From Bifidobacterium scaligerum (GTDB taxonomy: Bacteria; Actinomycetota; Actinomycetes; Actinomycetales; Bifidobacteriaceae), in the NCBI RefSeq assembly GCF_002802865.1, contig NZ_PGLQ01000007.1, positions 1 to 64,000 on the forward strand: DNA of 64,000 nucleotides, read 5' to 3'. Below are positions 9,187-19,800 of the stretch, in pieces (the stretch's first letter is position 1; every line of letters begins with the position of its first letter). The position numbers and the translations under genes were made by a program. A model generated the notes under the pieces. That model was not told the origin of the DNA and searched no databases. It worked only from the letters and a program-made list of their open reading frames with translations.

Positions 9187-9795
9187 TCAGCGGCCCAGCT
9201 TGGCAAGGCCTGCGGCGGCAAGCGAGGCGACCACGGCCTTGACGACGTCACCGGCCACAAATCCCATGGATGCCAAGGCCACAGCGGCCAGAGGGGCACC
9301 GGTCAATGCGGACTGCACCAAGAAGCCGAATGCGTAGACCACTACAACGCAGCCGATCGTCGACGCGGCGAAATAACGAATTGCGGCGAGAGCTGTCTCG
9401 GCGAATCCGGCGGCGTGGGTTGCCGCCTTGCCTTTCAGCAACGCGGTCACTACCACGCCCGGCAGGAACCCGATGAGGAATCCGGCGCTCGGGCCCACCA
9501 ACGCCATGGTGGATGCGCCGCCGGCGAAGACCGGCAGTCCGGCCGCGCCGGCAACCAGATACAGCGCGATGGCAGATCCGGCCTGACGCCAGGAGAGCAT
9601 AAGGCCTGCCAGCATCACCACGAAGGTCTGCAGCGTGATCGGCACCGGCGTACCCGGAATCGGGATTTCTCCGGCGGCCGAAGCCAGCCACAGCAGAGCG
9701 GCGAACATCACCGGCTTCCATGAAACGGCGATAAGACGGCGGGTGAATGAAACGGTGGTCGTTGCGTTGGACGCTGTGGTGTGTGAAGTCTGCAT
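9187..9795 (-). CDS. bioY: BioY biotin transporter substrate-binding subunit
   Basis: A 202-residue membrane protein of the BioY family, the biotin-specific S component of ECF transporters. About six hydrophobic segments and the family pattern are visible: GEIPIPGTPVPITLQTFVVMLAG near the N-terminus and GPSAGFLIGFLPG in the middle. GAAGGGGA lies 9 bases before the ATG. No ATPase (EcfA) or EcfT gene lies beside it, so it must share a common energising module elsewhere or work alone. Its neighbours birA and accC place it in the biotin and fatty-acid module. Confidence 0.93.
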   Translation of the reverse strand: MQTSHTTASNATTTVSFTRRLIAVSWKPVMFAALLWLASAAGEIPIPGTPVPITLQTFVVMLAGLMLSWRQAGSAIALYLVAGAAGLPVFAGGASTMALVGPSAGFLIGFLPGVVVTALLKGKAATHAAGFAETALAAIRYFAASTIGCVVVVYAFGFLVQSALTGAPLAAVALASMGFVAGDVVKAVVASLAAAGLAKLGR

Positions 9796-10249
9796 GATGT
9801 GATTCCCCTTCGGTCGCGATCCGTACCGTCTTGTTGTGCGCTACGGCAATGCGATATCTCATGGGAGGGATGCCGACTGATGCAGCGCGTGGCGGGAGCG
9901 GTACGGATGTTGCTGGATGAATGGTTGCGGTGATTCGCGATGCGAAGCCTTCCCCTCAACAGTTGCCATCCTAAGGATGTGCGGTTTCGTGCGGTTTCGT
10001 GCCGAGCTACAAAAATACGGATTCCGGTTTGTTGAAAATTGACGAAATAGCGCTTGCGCGTCAATGGTGAAAAACGTGAGATAAGAGCCTGAATAACGTT
10101 GGAATCACGGTGTTTGTCGAGGTTTAAAGACTATGGTTACGCTTGCGAAACTTACGCTGACGTTTGTTGGGTCTCTACAAAAGGCCATGTGTTGTTTTGT
10201 GTGAACAGGCCTTGCTGATCGATGGTGTGTGAGGCAAGAATTTGACAGT
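9796..10249. other. 454-bp divergent intergenic region of bioY and accA
   Basis: This holds the divergent control region of the biotin transporter and the carboxylase-FAS genes. A short tandem GTGCGGTTTC pair occurs near 9976. A weak stem lies near 10181-10215 (AAGGCC...GGCCTT). I could not find a convincing BioQ-like or FasR-like palindrome, or a good -35/-10 pair. No gene is apparent. Confidence 0.5.
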
Positions 10250-12175
10250 ATGGCTCACTCTGTCAATACATTGCTGATCGCGAATCGCGGGGAAATCGCG
10301 TTGCGCGTGGTGCGTACGGCCAAGGAGATGGGGATCAGGACCGTGGCCGTCTACGCCGAACAGGATCGCGACGGCCGTTACGTAGACATGGCCGACGAAG
10401 CGTACCTGCTTTCCGGCGACACCTATAAAGACACGTATCTCAACGAGGATCTGCTCATCGACATTCTGCATCGCAGCGGTGCGGACGCCGTGCATCCCGG
10501 CTACGGATTCCTCTCCGAAGTGCCGAGCTTCGCGCAGAAGGTCGAAGCGGCCGGTGCCATATGGGTAGGTCCGCATCACACCGCGCTGGTGGACCTCGGC
10601 GACAAGATCACCGCACGTCGCGTGGCCTTGCGTGCCAAAGTGCCGCCGGTGCCGGGCTTGTCCGAACCGGTGCAGGACATTCGCACCCTGCTCGACTTCG
10701 CGCACACCCACGGTTACCCGATCATGATGAAGCGCACCGACGGCGGTGGCGGACATGGCATCACCGTGGTCCACGACGACGAGGAGTTGCGCCGCTTCTA
10801 CACCAATCATGATGCGTTGCAGGGCGGAGATCTGAACGAATACTTCATCGAAAAGTTCATCGACAAGGCCCGCCACGTCGAGACCCAGTCCGGTCGTGAC
10901 TCGCACGGCAACTTCACCGTCTACTCCACCCGCGACTGCTCGCTGCAGCGCCGCAACCAGAAGCTCGTGGAGGAGGCCCCCGCGCCGTTCCTGTCTCAGG
11001 AGATCGTCGATACGCTCACGGAATACTCCCGCAGACTGTTCACTACCGTGGATTACGTGGGTTTGGGCACCTGCGAATTCATGGTGACGCCCAATGGCAA
11101 GGTCTACTTCCTGGAAGTCAACCCACGACTGCAGGTCGAGCATACCGTCTCTGAGGAGGTCAGCGGCCTCGACCTGGTGCGCGAACAGCTGGTCATCGCC
11201 TCCGGCGGCACGCTGACACGTGCTCCCGAGCCGCGTGGCCACAGCTTCGAACTGCGCATCACCAGCGAAGACCCGGCCAAGAACCTGACCCCGGGTGCCG
11301 GCACGCTGGAGAAGATTCAATGGCCGGCAGGCCCTGGCGTGCGCATCGACACCGGTGTGGAGCAAGGCGACACCATTTCGCCGAAATTCGATTCGATGAT
11401 GGGCAAGGTGATCGTCACCGCACAGGATCGTGCCGCCGCCGTGGCGCGCGTGCGCCGCGTGCTCGATGAGCTGGTGATCGAAGGCGTGCCCACGCCGATT
11501 CCACTGTTCAAGGAAATCTTCTCGAACGACGACTTCACCGCCGAGCACAGCCATCCGTTTGCCGTCTCCACCAAATGGCTGGAGCGCACGTACCTCAACC
11601 GCACGCCTGACTCGGCGCGCGCCGGGCAGCCGGCCTCGCTGGGCGCAGCCGCATCCGGCACTCCGGGTGCCGCTGCAAGCCAGCCGGATAAGACCAAGTC
11701 CGAAACGTTCGTCATCGAAATGAACGACCGCCGTGTCAAGCTCACCGTGCCACTGGACATCGTGGAGAATCTGACCGGTTCCGCCCGCGCCCGTAACGCC
11801 AAGCGTCCCACGCAGCCGTTGCGCGGTGCCGGACTGCACAACGCCGACTCCAGTGCGACCAAGGTGAACGACGGTGCCAAATCCGGCGTCATCGCCTCGC
11901 CGATGCAGGCCGTCGTCACGCGCATCAACGTGTCCGAAGGCCAGCAAGTGGCCAAGGGAGACCTGTTGGTGGTGCTCGAATCCATGAAGATGGAGAACTA
12001 CGTGTACGCGCCGGCCGCCGGCGAAGTGACCAAGATTTTTGTGGGGCCCGCGGACGGCGTGGAAGCCGGCGACACGCTGGTCACGCTGGACGTGGCCGCA
12101 GGCAAGACCTCCAGCGCCGCCCAATCGGACAGCCAGGTGGCCAACCAGGCCAAGGAAGGCGGTAAGAATGACTGA
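10250..12175 (+). CDS. accA3: Acyl-CoA carboxylase alpha chain (biotin carboxylase + BCCP)
   Basis: A 641-residue biotinylated subunit of an actinobacterial acetyl-/propionyl-CoA carboxylase, which makes malonyl-CoA for the adjacent FAS. The biotin carboxylase domain fills about residues 1-450, with IANRGEIALRV at the start, an ATP-grasp glycine loop (KRTDGGGGHGI) and EVNPRLQVEHTVSEE. The biotin carboxyl carrier domain is at the C-terminus, with ESMKMEN and the biotinyl lysine at residue 580. The ATG at 10250 was chosen because it begins at the conserved domain edge; a GTG at 10229 is possible. Its stop overlaps the next start by 8 bases (ATGACTGA), implying translational coupling with the beta chain. 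The symbol is given by analogy. Confidence 0.9.
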   Translation: MAHSVNTLLIANRGEIALRVVRTAKEMGIRTVAVYAEQDRDGRYVDMADEAYLLSGDTYKDTYLNEDLLIDILHRSGADAVHPGYGFLSEVPSFAQKVEAAGAIWVGPHHTALVDLGDKITARRVALRAKVPPVPGLSEPVQDIRTLLDFAHTHGYPIMMKRTDGGGGHGITVVHDDEELRRFYTNHDALQGGDLNEYFIEKFIDKARHVETQSGRDSHGNFTVYSTRDCSLQRRNQKLVEEAPAPFLSQEIVDTLTEYSRRLFTTVDYVGLGTCEFMVTPNGKVYFLEVNPRLQVEHTVSEEVSGLDLVREQLVIASGGTLTRAPEPRGHSFELRITSEDPAKNLTPGAGTLEKIQWPAGPGVRIDTGVEQGDTISPKFDSMMGKVIVTAQDRAAAVARVRRVLDELVIEGVPTPIPLFKEIFSNDDFTAEHSHPFAVSTKWLERTYLNRTPDSARAGQPASLGAAASGTPGAAASQPDKTKSETFVIEMNDRRVKLTVPLDIVENLTGSARARNAKRPTQPLRGAGLHNADSSATKVNDGAKSGVIASPMQAVVTRINVSEGQQVAKGDLLVVLESMKMENYVYAPAAGEVTKIFVGPADGVEAGDTLVTLDVAAGKTSSAAQSDSQVANQAKEGGKND

Positions 12176-13775
12176 CATCATGGATTCGCCGGCCGTCAAA
12201 GCCGCGCAGGTCGCCGCCCAGCCGTCCGCCCATCAGCCGTTACGCGCCGCGGTGGTCAAAGCTGCCGAGCTGGCCCGCGCCGCCGAGGAGCGCGCCCGCG
12301 ACAAACAGCACGCCAAAGGCAAGAAAACCGCGCGCGAACGCCTCGACATGCTGTTCGACACCGGTACGTTCGAGGAAATCGGCCGCTTCCAAGGCGGCAA
12401 CATCGCCGCCGGCAACGCAGGTGCGGCCGTTATCACCGGTTTCGGCTTGGTTTATGGGCGCAAAGTAGCCGTCTACGCACAGGACTTCTCCGTCAAAGGC
12501 GGCACGCTGGGCACTGCGGAAGGTGAGAAGATCTGCCGTCTGATGGACATGGCCATCGACCTCAAAGTGCCGATCGTAGCCATTGTGGATTCCGGCGGCG
12601 CTCGTATCCAGGAAGGCGTGGCGGCGCTGACCCAATACGGCCGCATCTTCCGCAAAACCTGCGAAGCCAGCGGCTTCGTGCCCCAGCTGAGCCTGATTCT
12701 CGGACCTTGCGCAGGCGGTGCGGTCTACTGCCCGGCGCTGACGGATCTGATCATCATGACCCGCGAGAATTCGAATATGTTCGTCACCGGACCGGACGTG
12801 GTCAAGGCGGCCACCGGTGAAACCATCTCGATGGCGGACCTCGGCGGCGGCGAAGTGCACAACAAGGTGTCCGGTGTGGCCCACTATCTCGGCGAGGACG
12901 AGTCCGACGCCATCGACTACGCGCGTACGGTGCTTGCCTACCTGCCGTCCAACGCCGAAGGCAAGCCGCCGGTCTACGCCTACGCCGCCACGCGTGCCGA
13001 GCGCGATACGGCCAAGCGACTCGCCCAGATCGTGCCCGCCAACGAACGCCAGCCCTACGACATGCTCGACGTGATCCGCTGCATCGTGGACTACGGCGAA
13101 TTCGTACAGGTTCAGGAACTCTTCGGCGCCTCTGCGCTCGTGGGATTCGCCTGCATCGAGGGGCATCCGGTGGGTGTTGTGGCCAACCAGCCGAACATCA
13201 GGGCCGGTATCCTGGACGTCGACTCCTCCGAAAAAGTCGCACGGTTCGTGCGTCTGTGCGACGCATTCAACCTGCCTGTCATCACGTTGGTGGACGTGCC
13301 CGGATACAAGCCCGGCTCCGATCAGGAACACGCCGGCATCATTCGCCGCGGCGCCAAGGTGATCTACGCCTACGCCAACGCACAGGTGCCGCTGGTGACC
13401 GTAGTGCTGCGCAAAGCGTTCGGCGGCGCCTACATCGTGATGGGCTCCAAGGCCATCGGCGCAGACCTGAACTTCGCTTGGCCCAGCTCGCAGATCGCCG
13501 TACTTGGCGCGGCCGGTGCGGTGAACATCATCCACCGGCACGATCTGGCCAAAGCCAAGGCCGCCGGTCAGGATGTGGAAGCGCTGAGGGCCAAGTACAT
13601 CAAGGATTACGAGACCAGCACAGTCAATGCGAATCTTTCGCTGGAAATTGGGCAGATCGACGCCATGATCGACCCCGAACAGACCCGCGAAGTCATCGTC
13701 GAATCCCTCGCCACCCTCGCCACCAAGCGTCGTGTGAAACGCACCTCCAAGCACCACGGCAACCAGCCGCTGTGA
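12168..13775 (+). CDS. accD: Acyl-CoA carboxylase beta chain (carboxyltransferase)
   Basis: A 535-residue carboxyltransferase of the propionyl/acetyl-CoA carboxylase beta type. It transfers CO2 from biotin on the alpha chain to acetyl-CoA. Family features include KKTARERLDMLFD at the start, the oxyanion segments VDSGGARIQEG and GPCAGGAVY, and the second-half DVPGYKPGSDQE and GGAYIVMGSK motifs. AAGGAAGG lies 9 bases before the ATG, inside the 3' end of the alpha-chain gene. FAS begins 106 bases downstream with no terminator between, so the alpha, beta and fas genes are probably one transcript. Confidence 0.93.
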   Translation: MTDIMDSPAVKAAQVAAQPSAHQPLRAAVVKAAELARAAEERARDKQHAKGKKTARERLDMLFDTGTFEEIGRFQGGNIAAGNAGAAVITGFGLVYGRKVAVYAQDFSVKGGTLGTAEGEKICRLMDMAIDLKVPIVAIVDSGGARIQEGVAALTQYGRIFRKTCEASGFVPQLSLILGPCAGGAVYCPALTDLIIMTRENSNMFVTGPDVVKAATGETISMADLGGGEVHNKVSGVAHYLGEDESDAIDYARTVLAYLPSNAEGKPPVYAYAATRAERDTAKRLAQIVPANERQPYDMLDVIRCIVDYGEFVQVQELFGASALVGFACIEGHPVGVVANQPNIRAGILDVDSSEKVARFVRLCDAFNLPVITLVDVPGYKPGSDQEHAGIIRRGAKVIYAYANAQVPLVTVVLRKAFGGAYIVMGSKAIGADLNFAWPSSQIAVLGAAGAVNIIHRHDLAKAKAAGQDVEALRAKYIKDYETSTVNANLSLEIGQIDAMIDPEQTREVIVESLATLATKRRVKRTSKHHGNQPL

Positions 13776-13881
13776 CCCCGCATCGGGTAGGTCGCAGCCC
13801 GGTGGCCCGCCGACTGACGAAGCCATCCACATAACCCAACTTTGTAAGACGTCAACCAATCAACCAACGCAAGGAACACCA

Positions 13882-16800
13882 ATGACTACTTTCTTCCTCA
13901 ATCGCCTGGCCGCCGAGCCGCACGCGCTCGCCTTCGCCGGACAGTCGACCCCGTGGCCTGTCGCGCTCGCCGACCAGACCACCGATCCCAGCCTTGACGA
14001 GGCGCTGCACGCCCACGCCGATGCGGCCGGTCGACTGCTCGCCCCAGTCGCCGCCGACCTGCTGGCCACCACAGGCCGCCCGGTCGATCTGTTCGGTTTC
14101 ACGCCGAATCCGGCTCGTCTCGGTGCCGCCGCTGATGCCACCGCGTCTGTTGAAGGCATCGCGCTCACCCAGTTAGGTGCATTGCTTGACCTTGAGCATT
14201 TGGGATATGCGATTGCCCAAGCCAAGCCGGTTGCCGTGCTCGGCCACTCGCAAGGCGTGCTCGCCGTACACATGGCTCGCGCTATTGCCGCCGCCGGTTC
14301 CGTGAAGGGCGCGGCCGATGCGCTGGACGAAATCCTCGCCGCCGCTGCGCTGATCGGTGCCGCCGGCACCCGTCGCGTTCGCGAACTCGGCTTGGCCGCC
14401 AAGAATGGCGAGGCCAGTCCGATGCTGTCCGTCAAGGGAGCCACGTTGGCGCAAGTCAAGGCGCTGATCGCGCGTGTGGATGCCGCCGGTCGCGCTCGCG
14501 GCCCGATCTCCGTCGCCGTGACCAACTCGGCCAATCATTACGTACTTTCCGGCTATCCGGAAGATCTGGCCGCGTTCGCCGTGGAAGCCGAACGCGAGCA
14601 CAAGCATCAGGCCAAGTTGCGCGAAGAGAAGTTGCGCGGTGGCACTGTGTTCGCCCCCGTCCTCGAATACCTTGAGGTCACTCTGCCGTTCCACTCGCCG
14701 CTGATGGTTGAAGCCGTGGAACAGACCGTTGCTTGGGCTGCGGCTTGCGGCTTCGACCAGGATCGCACCCGTGCGCTCGCCGAAGAAGTGCTTATCAACC
14801 ACGTGGATTGGAACGCCCGCGTCAAGTCCCTGCTTGATCAGGCGGAGGATCCGGCCAAGCTGTGGATTGTGGACCTGGGCCCGGGCAATACGCTCGGCAA
14901 GCTGATCGGTAACGTGGTCGAGGGCACCGGTGCAGGCGTGGTGGAAGCCACCACATTGGCCGAGCGAGCGGCGCTGTCCACGTTGGACGGCGAGCCGGAG
15001 CGTACGCAGAATTGGAAGGCCTTTGCCCCGCATGTGGTCTCCACGCCGGCCGGTGACAAGCTCGTCACCAAGTTCTCTCGCTTGACCGGCAAGCCTCCGG
15101 TGCTGCTGCCCGGCATGACTCCCACCACCGTGGAGCCGGAAATCGTGGCGGCGGCCGCCAACGCCGGTTATTGGGCCGAGCTCGCCGGTGGCGGTCAGGT
15201 GACCGCCGAGGTGTTCGACCGTCACGTGGCCGCGCTGGAAGAACAGTTGGAGGAAGGCCGCACTGTCGAGTTCAACGCCATGTTCATGGACCGCTATCTG
15301 TGGAACCTGCAGTTCGGTTCGTCGCGCATCGTACCGAAGAAGCGTGCGTCCGGCGCGCCTATCGATGGCGTGGTGGTTTCCGCCGGCATTCCGGAGCTCG
15401 ACGAAGCCGTATCCCTGATCAAGTCGCTGCAGGAGGACGGTCTGCCGTACGTGAGCTTCAAGCCCGGTACCGTGGACCAGATTCGTCAGGTGGTCGCGAT
15501 CGCCAAGGCTGTGGCGCCGACCACCATCATGATTCAGGTGGAAGGCGGTGAGGCCGGCGGACACCACAGCTGGGAAGCTCTGGATGACCTGTTGGCCGCC
15601 ACCTACGCCGATGTGCGCGCCTGCGAGAATCTGGTGCTCGTGGCCGGCGGCGGCATCGGCACTCCCGAACGTGCCGCCGACTACATTTCCGGCCAGTGGT
15701 CCCGTGCGTACGGACTGCCGGATATGCCGGTGGACGGCGTGCTGGTGGGCACTGCGGTGATGACCGCCAAGGAGGCGCACACCAGCCCCGAAGTCAAGCA
15801 GCTGCTCGTCAAGACGCCTGGCATTCCGGCCGTTTCCGCCGCCGGTGCCGCTGGCGCGCTCGATGCTGCGTCTGCCGATGATCCGTTCGCCCCTCAGGCC
15901 GCCCATTGGGTGCCCTCCGGCAAGTCGGTGGGCGGTGTGTCTTCAGGCCTGAGCCATTTGCATGCGGACATCTACGAGTTGGAGAACTCCTCCGCCGCTT
16001 GCGGCCGTCTGCTCGTGCGTGTCATGAAGCACCCGGAAGAGTTAGAATCCCGCCGCAGCGAAATCATCGAGGCCCTGAACAAGACCGCCAAGCCCTACTT
16101 CGGCGATCTCAACACCATGACCTACCTCGGCTGGGCGCAGCGTTTCGCCGAACTTGCCTACCCGTGGGCCGATCCCACCTATGCCGATCGTTTCCAGCAT
16201 CTGCTCCAGCGCATCGAGGCCCGCGTCAATGTGCAGGACTCCGGTGAGTTCACCTCCCGACTGTTCGCCGCAGACGGCACTTCCGCCGCCGACGCCGCGG
16301 CTGCGGGACTGCTGACCCGAGACGACATTCTCGCCGACCCCGCACCGTCACTGGCCAAGCTCGCCGAAATCTACCCTGAAGTCGCTACGCTCACGGTGGT
16401 GCCGTCGGACGTCGCTTGGTTCCCGGTGCTCGTACGCGAATACCCCAAGCCGATGCCGTTCGTACCGGTTATCGACAACGATCTGCTGCGCTGGTGGGGG
16501 CAGGATCAGCTCTGGCAATCCGAAGATCCGCGGTACTCTGCAGATTCCGTGCGTGCCATCCCCGGTCCGATTTCCGTGGCCGGCATCACCACGGTGGACG
16601 AGCCGGTCGCCGATATTCTCGGCCGCTTCGAACACGCCGCCATCGAACGTGTCAAGAGCGCTGATGCTGCCGATGCTGTCGCTTCCGATGAGGCGCAAGG
16701 TTTTGCGGCCCTGGGGTCTGCCACGAATGCCGAAGACTTCATTCGCAAGTCCCCGAACATCTCTTGGGTGGGGCACATCACCGACAATCCTGCCTACGGC

Positions 16801-19800
16801 ACCGCTCTGGGCGACAAGCACTATGAGATTCGTGCGTTTGATGCCGCAGCCGGCAAGTACGACCTTGACATTCACCTCGATACCTTCTGGGACAACGATC
16901 CGGACGGTGGCGTATCCAAGCACGCCGTGCGTGACATCGTCATCCCGCTGATCGTGGACGGTGCCGAGCCGGGCCGTGTGCCGGTCGTGGACCGCGAGCG
17001 ACTGATCCCGGACGTGTATGCGATGCTCGCCGCCACCGCCGGCATCGGCAACACCGCCATTACCGGCGACAAGCTCACCGCGATGCCGGAGATCGTGCCG
17101 GCTGAAGGTCGCGTGTTCGGTGAAGCACACACCGCCTACACGCTGTCCGCCAACCTCGGTTTCGACCATGAAGCGGCCACCGGTGGCGCGTTGCCGACCG
17201 TGTTGCAGCCCAGCCGCATCGCACCGGACGCACTGGTAGGACCGGCATGGCCGGCGATCTATGCGGCGCTCGGTTCCGTATCCGTCAACGGTTATCCGGT
17301 GATCGAGGGCCTGCTCAACGCCGTACATCTCGACCATCTCATCGAACTTGAAGTCAATGAAGAAGAGTTGCTGAGCCACGTCGGCGAGACGATTGCACTG
17401 ACTTCCTGGGCTGAGGACTACTTCGAGTCCGCATCCGGTCGCGTGGTCACCATTCACGTGATCCACACCGCCGCCGACGGCACGCTGCTTGCCCGCGAAA
17501 CTGAGCGTTTCGCCATTCGCGGCCGTGTCTACTCCGATGCGTTGCCGGTCGATGCGCCTGAATTCGGCGACGCCTCGCACGATGAAGTCGAGCCCACGCC
17601 TCGTCGCTTGCTGCGCCGTGTGAAGGTCACCGCTCCGGGGGATATGACCGCATTCGCCCGTACCTCCGGCGACTTCAACCCGATCCACACCTCCACGCGC
17701 GGCGCTCGTATCTCCGGTCTGAAGGCTCCGCTTGTGCACGGCATGTGGCTGTCCGCCACCGCGCAGCACGCGGTGCAGGCCACCGACGAGAAGGGCGCCC
17801 ATTACGAGATCGCCGGCTGGACCTACAACATGTACGGCATGGTTCAGCTGAACGATCAGGTGGAGATCTCCGTGGAGCGCGTCGGCAAGGTGCGCCACGG
17901 CGGCATCACTCTAGAGGTCACCTGCCGTATCGACGGTCAGCTGGTCTCCCGCGGCACCGCGCTGGTTCGCGCGCCGCGCGCCGCCTTCGTCTACCCCGGC
18001 CAAGGCATCCAGAAGCAGGGCATGGTGCTCGACGAGCGTGCCAAGTCCGCCGCCGCCCGCGATGTGTGGGAGCGTGCCGACAAGCTGACTCGCTCGAAGC
18101 TCGGTTTCTCGATCATCGGACTCGTACGCGATAATCCCAAGGAATTGACCGCCAATGGCGTCACCTACCGCCATCCCGAGGGTCTGCTTAACCTGACCCA
18201 GTTCACGCAGGTGGCGCTCGCCACCGTGGCCTTCGCCCAGACCGCACGTCTGCACGAAGCCGGCGCTGACATCTGGCCCGCCTACTTCGCCGGCCATTCG
18301 CTCGGCGAATACAACGCGCTGTCCGCTTTCGCCGGTGTGATTCCGCTGGAAACCGTGCTGGAGCTCGTGTTCCACCGCGGTTCGACCATGCATCACCTCA
18401 TCGATCGTGACGCCCAGGGCCGTTCCAACTACCGCATGGGTGCGCTTCGCCCGAACCAGTTCGGTGTGGACGACGCCCACGTGAAGGAATACGTGGAATC
18501 CGTGGCCAAGAAGAGCGGCGAGTTCCTGCAAATCGTGAACTACAACCTCGCCGGTCAGCAGTACGCCATCGCCGGCACGATCGCCGGTCTCAAGGCGCTG
18601 AAGGCCGATGCCGCCCGTCGCGTCGCCGAATACGGCGGCAAGCCCGCGTTCATGCTGGTGCCGGGCATCGATGTACCGTTCCATTCCACGCTGCTTCGTA
18701 AGGGCGTGCCGGAATTCCGCGACAAGCTCGATGCGTTGCTGCCGCAGCACATCGACTACCGTGGCCGCCTGGTGGGCCGCTACATTCCGAACCTTGTGGC
18801 CGTGCCGTTTGAAATGACCCGCGAATTCGCCGCCAAGATTCTTGAAGTGGTGCCGTCCGAGCGCATCAAGGCCGCTCTTGATGACCCGGCCGTATGGGAT
18901 TCCTATGCCGCCGACGATCAAAAACTCGGCCGACTGTTGTTGACCGAACTGCTTTCGTGGCAGTTCGCCTCCCCGGTGCGTTGGATTGAAACCCAGGCGC
19001 TGCTGTTCGGCTCGCGGACCGCTGGCGGACTCGGTGTTGAGGAATACGTCGAGGTGGGACTCGGCAACGCTCCGACGTTGGCCAACCTCGGTGCCAAGAC
19101 CTTGCGTCTGCCTGAATTCGCCGGCAGCGATACCGTGGTGTACAACGTCGGCCGTGATGAAGGCCGTGTGTACATGACCGATTCGGATTCGCTGGTGCCT
19201 GACGAGGATGATGATTCGACGGCCGCTCCGGCTCCGGTGGAGACCGCTCCCGCCGGCGGTTCCGCCGTTGCGCAGCTTGGCTCCGGCGCTGCCGCCAACA
19301 GTGCTGCCGCCAACCTTGGTTCTGCTCCGGCTCCGGCTGCCGTGGTTTCCGCGACTGCCCCTGCCGCAGCGTCCGGTGCCGCCGTCGCCGACTTGCCGTT
19401 CAAGGCCTCCGATGGCATCGGCGTGCTTATGGCCTACGCCGCGAAGGTGCGTCTCGACCAGATCGGCAGCAACGACACCACCGACACCCTGACCAACGGT
19501 GTTTCTTCGCGCCGCAACCAGCTGTTGATGGACATCAGCTCCGAACTGGGAGTCGCCAGCGTGGATGGTGCCGCCGAAGCGACGCTTGACAAGCTCGCCG
19601 CAATCGTCAACAAGGCCGCCCCGAACTACAAGCCGTTCGGTGCCGTGCTCTCCGAAGCGTTGCGTGATCGTCTGCGCGCCCTGTTCGGTGCCGCCGGCGT
19701 CAAGCAGCAGTACATCCGCGATCGCGTGACCAACGTATGGCAGCTTGGCGAAGGTTGGGTGGCCAGCGTGCTCGCCGCGCTGCTGCTCGACACCCGCGAG

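Noticed and set aside
9796..10249. A biotin-responsive operator (BirA or BioQ type) before bioY
   Set aside because: No clear palindrome was found, and BirA here lacks a DNA-binding domain.
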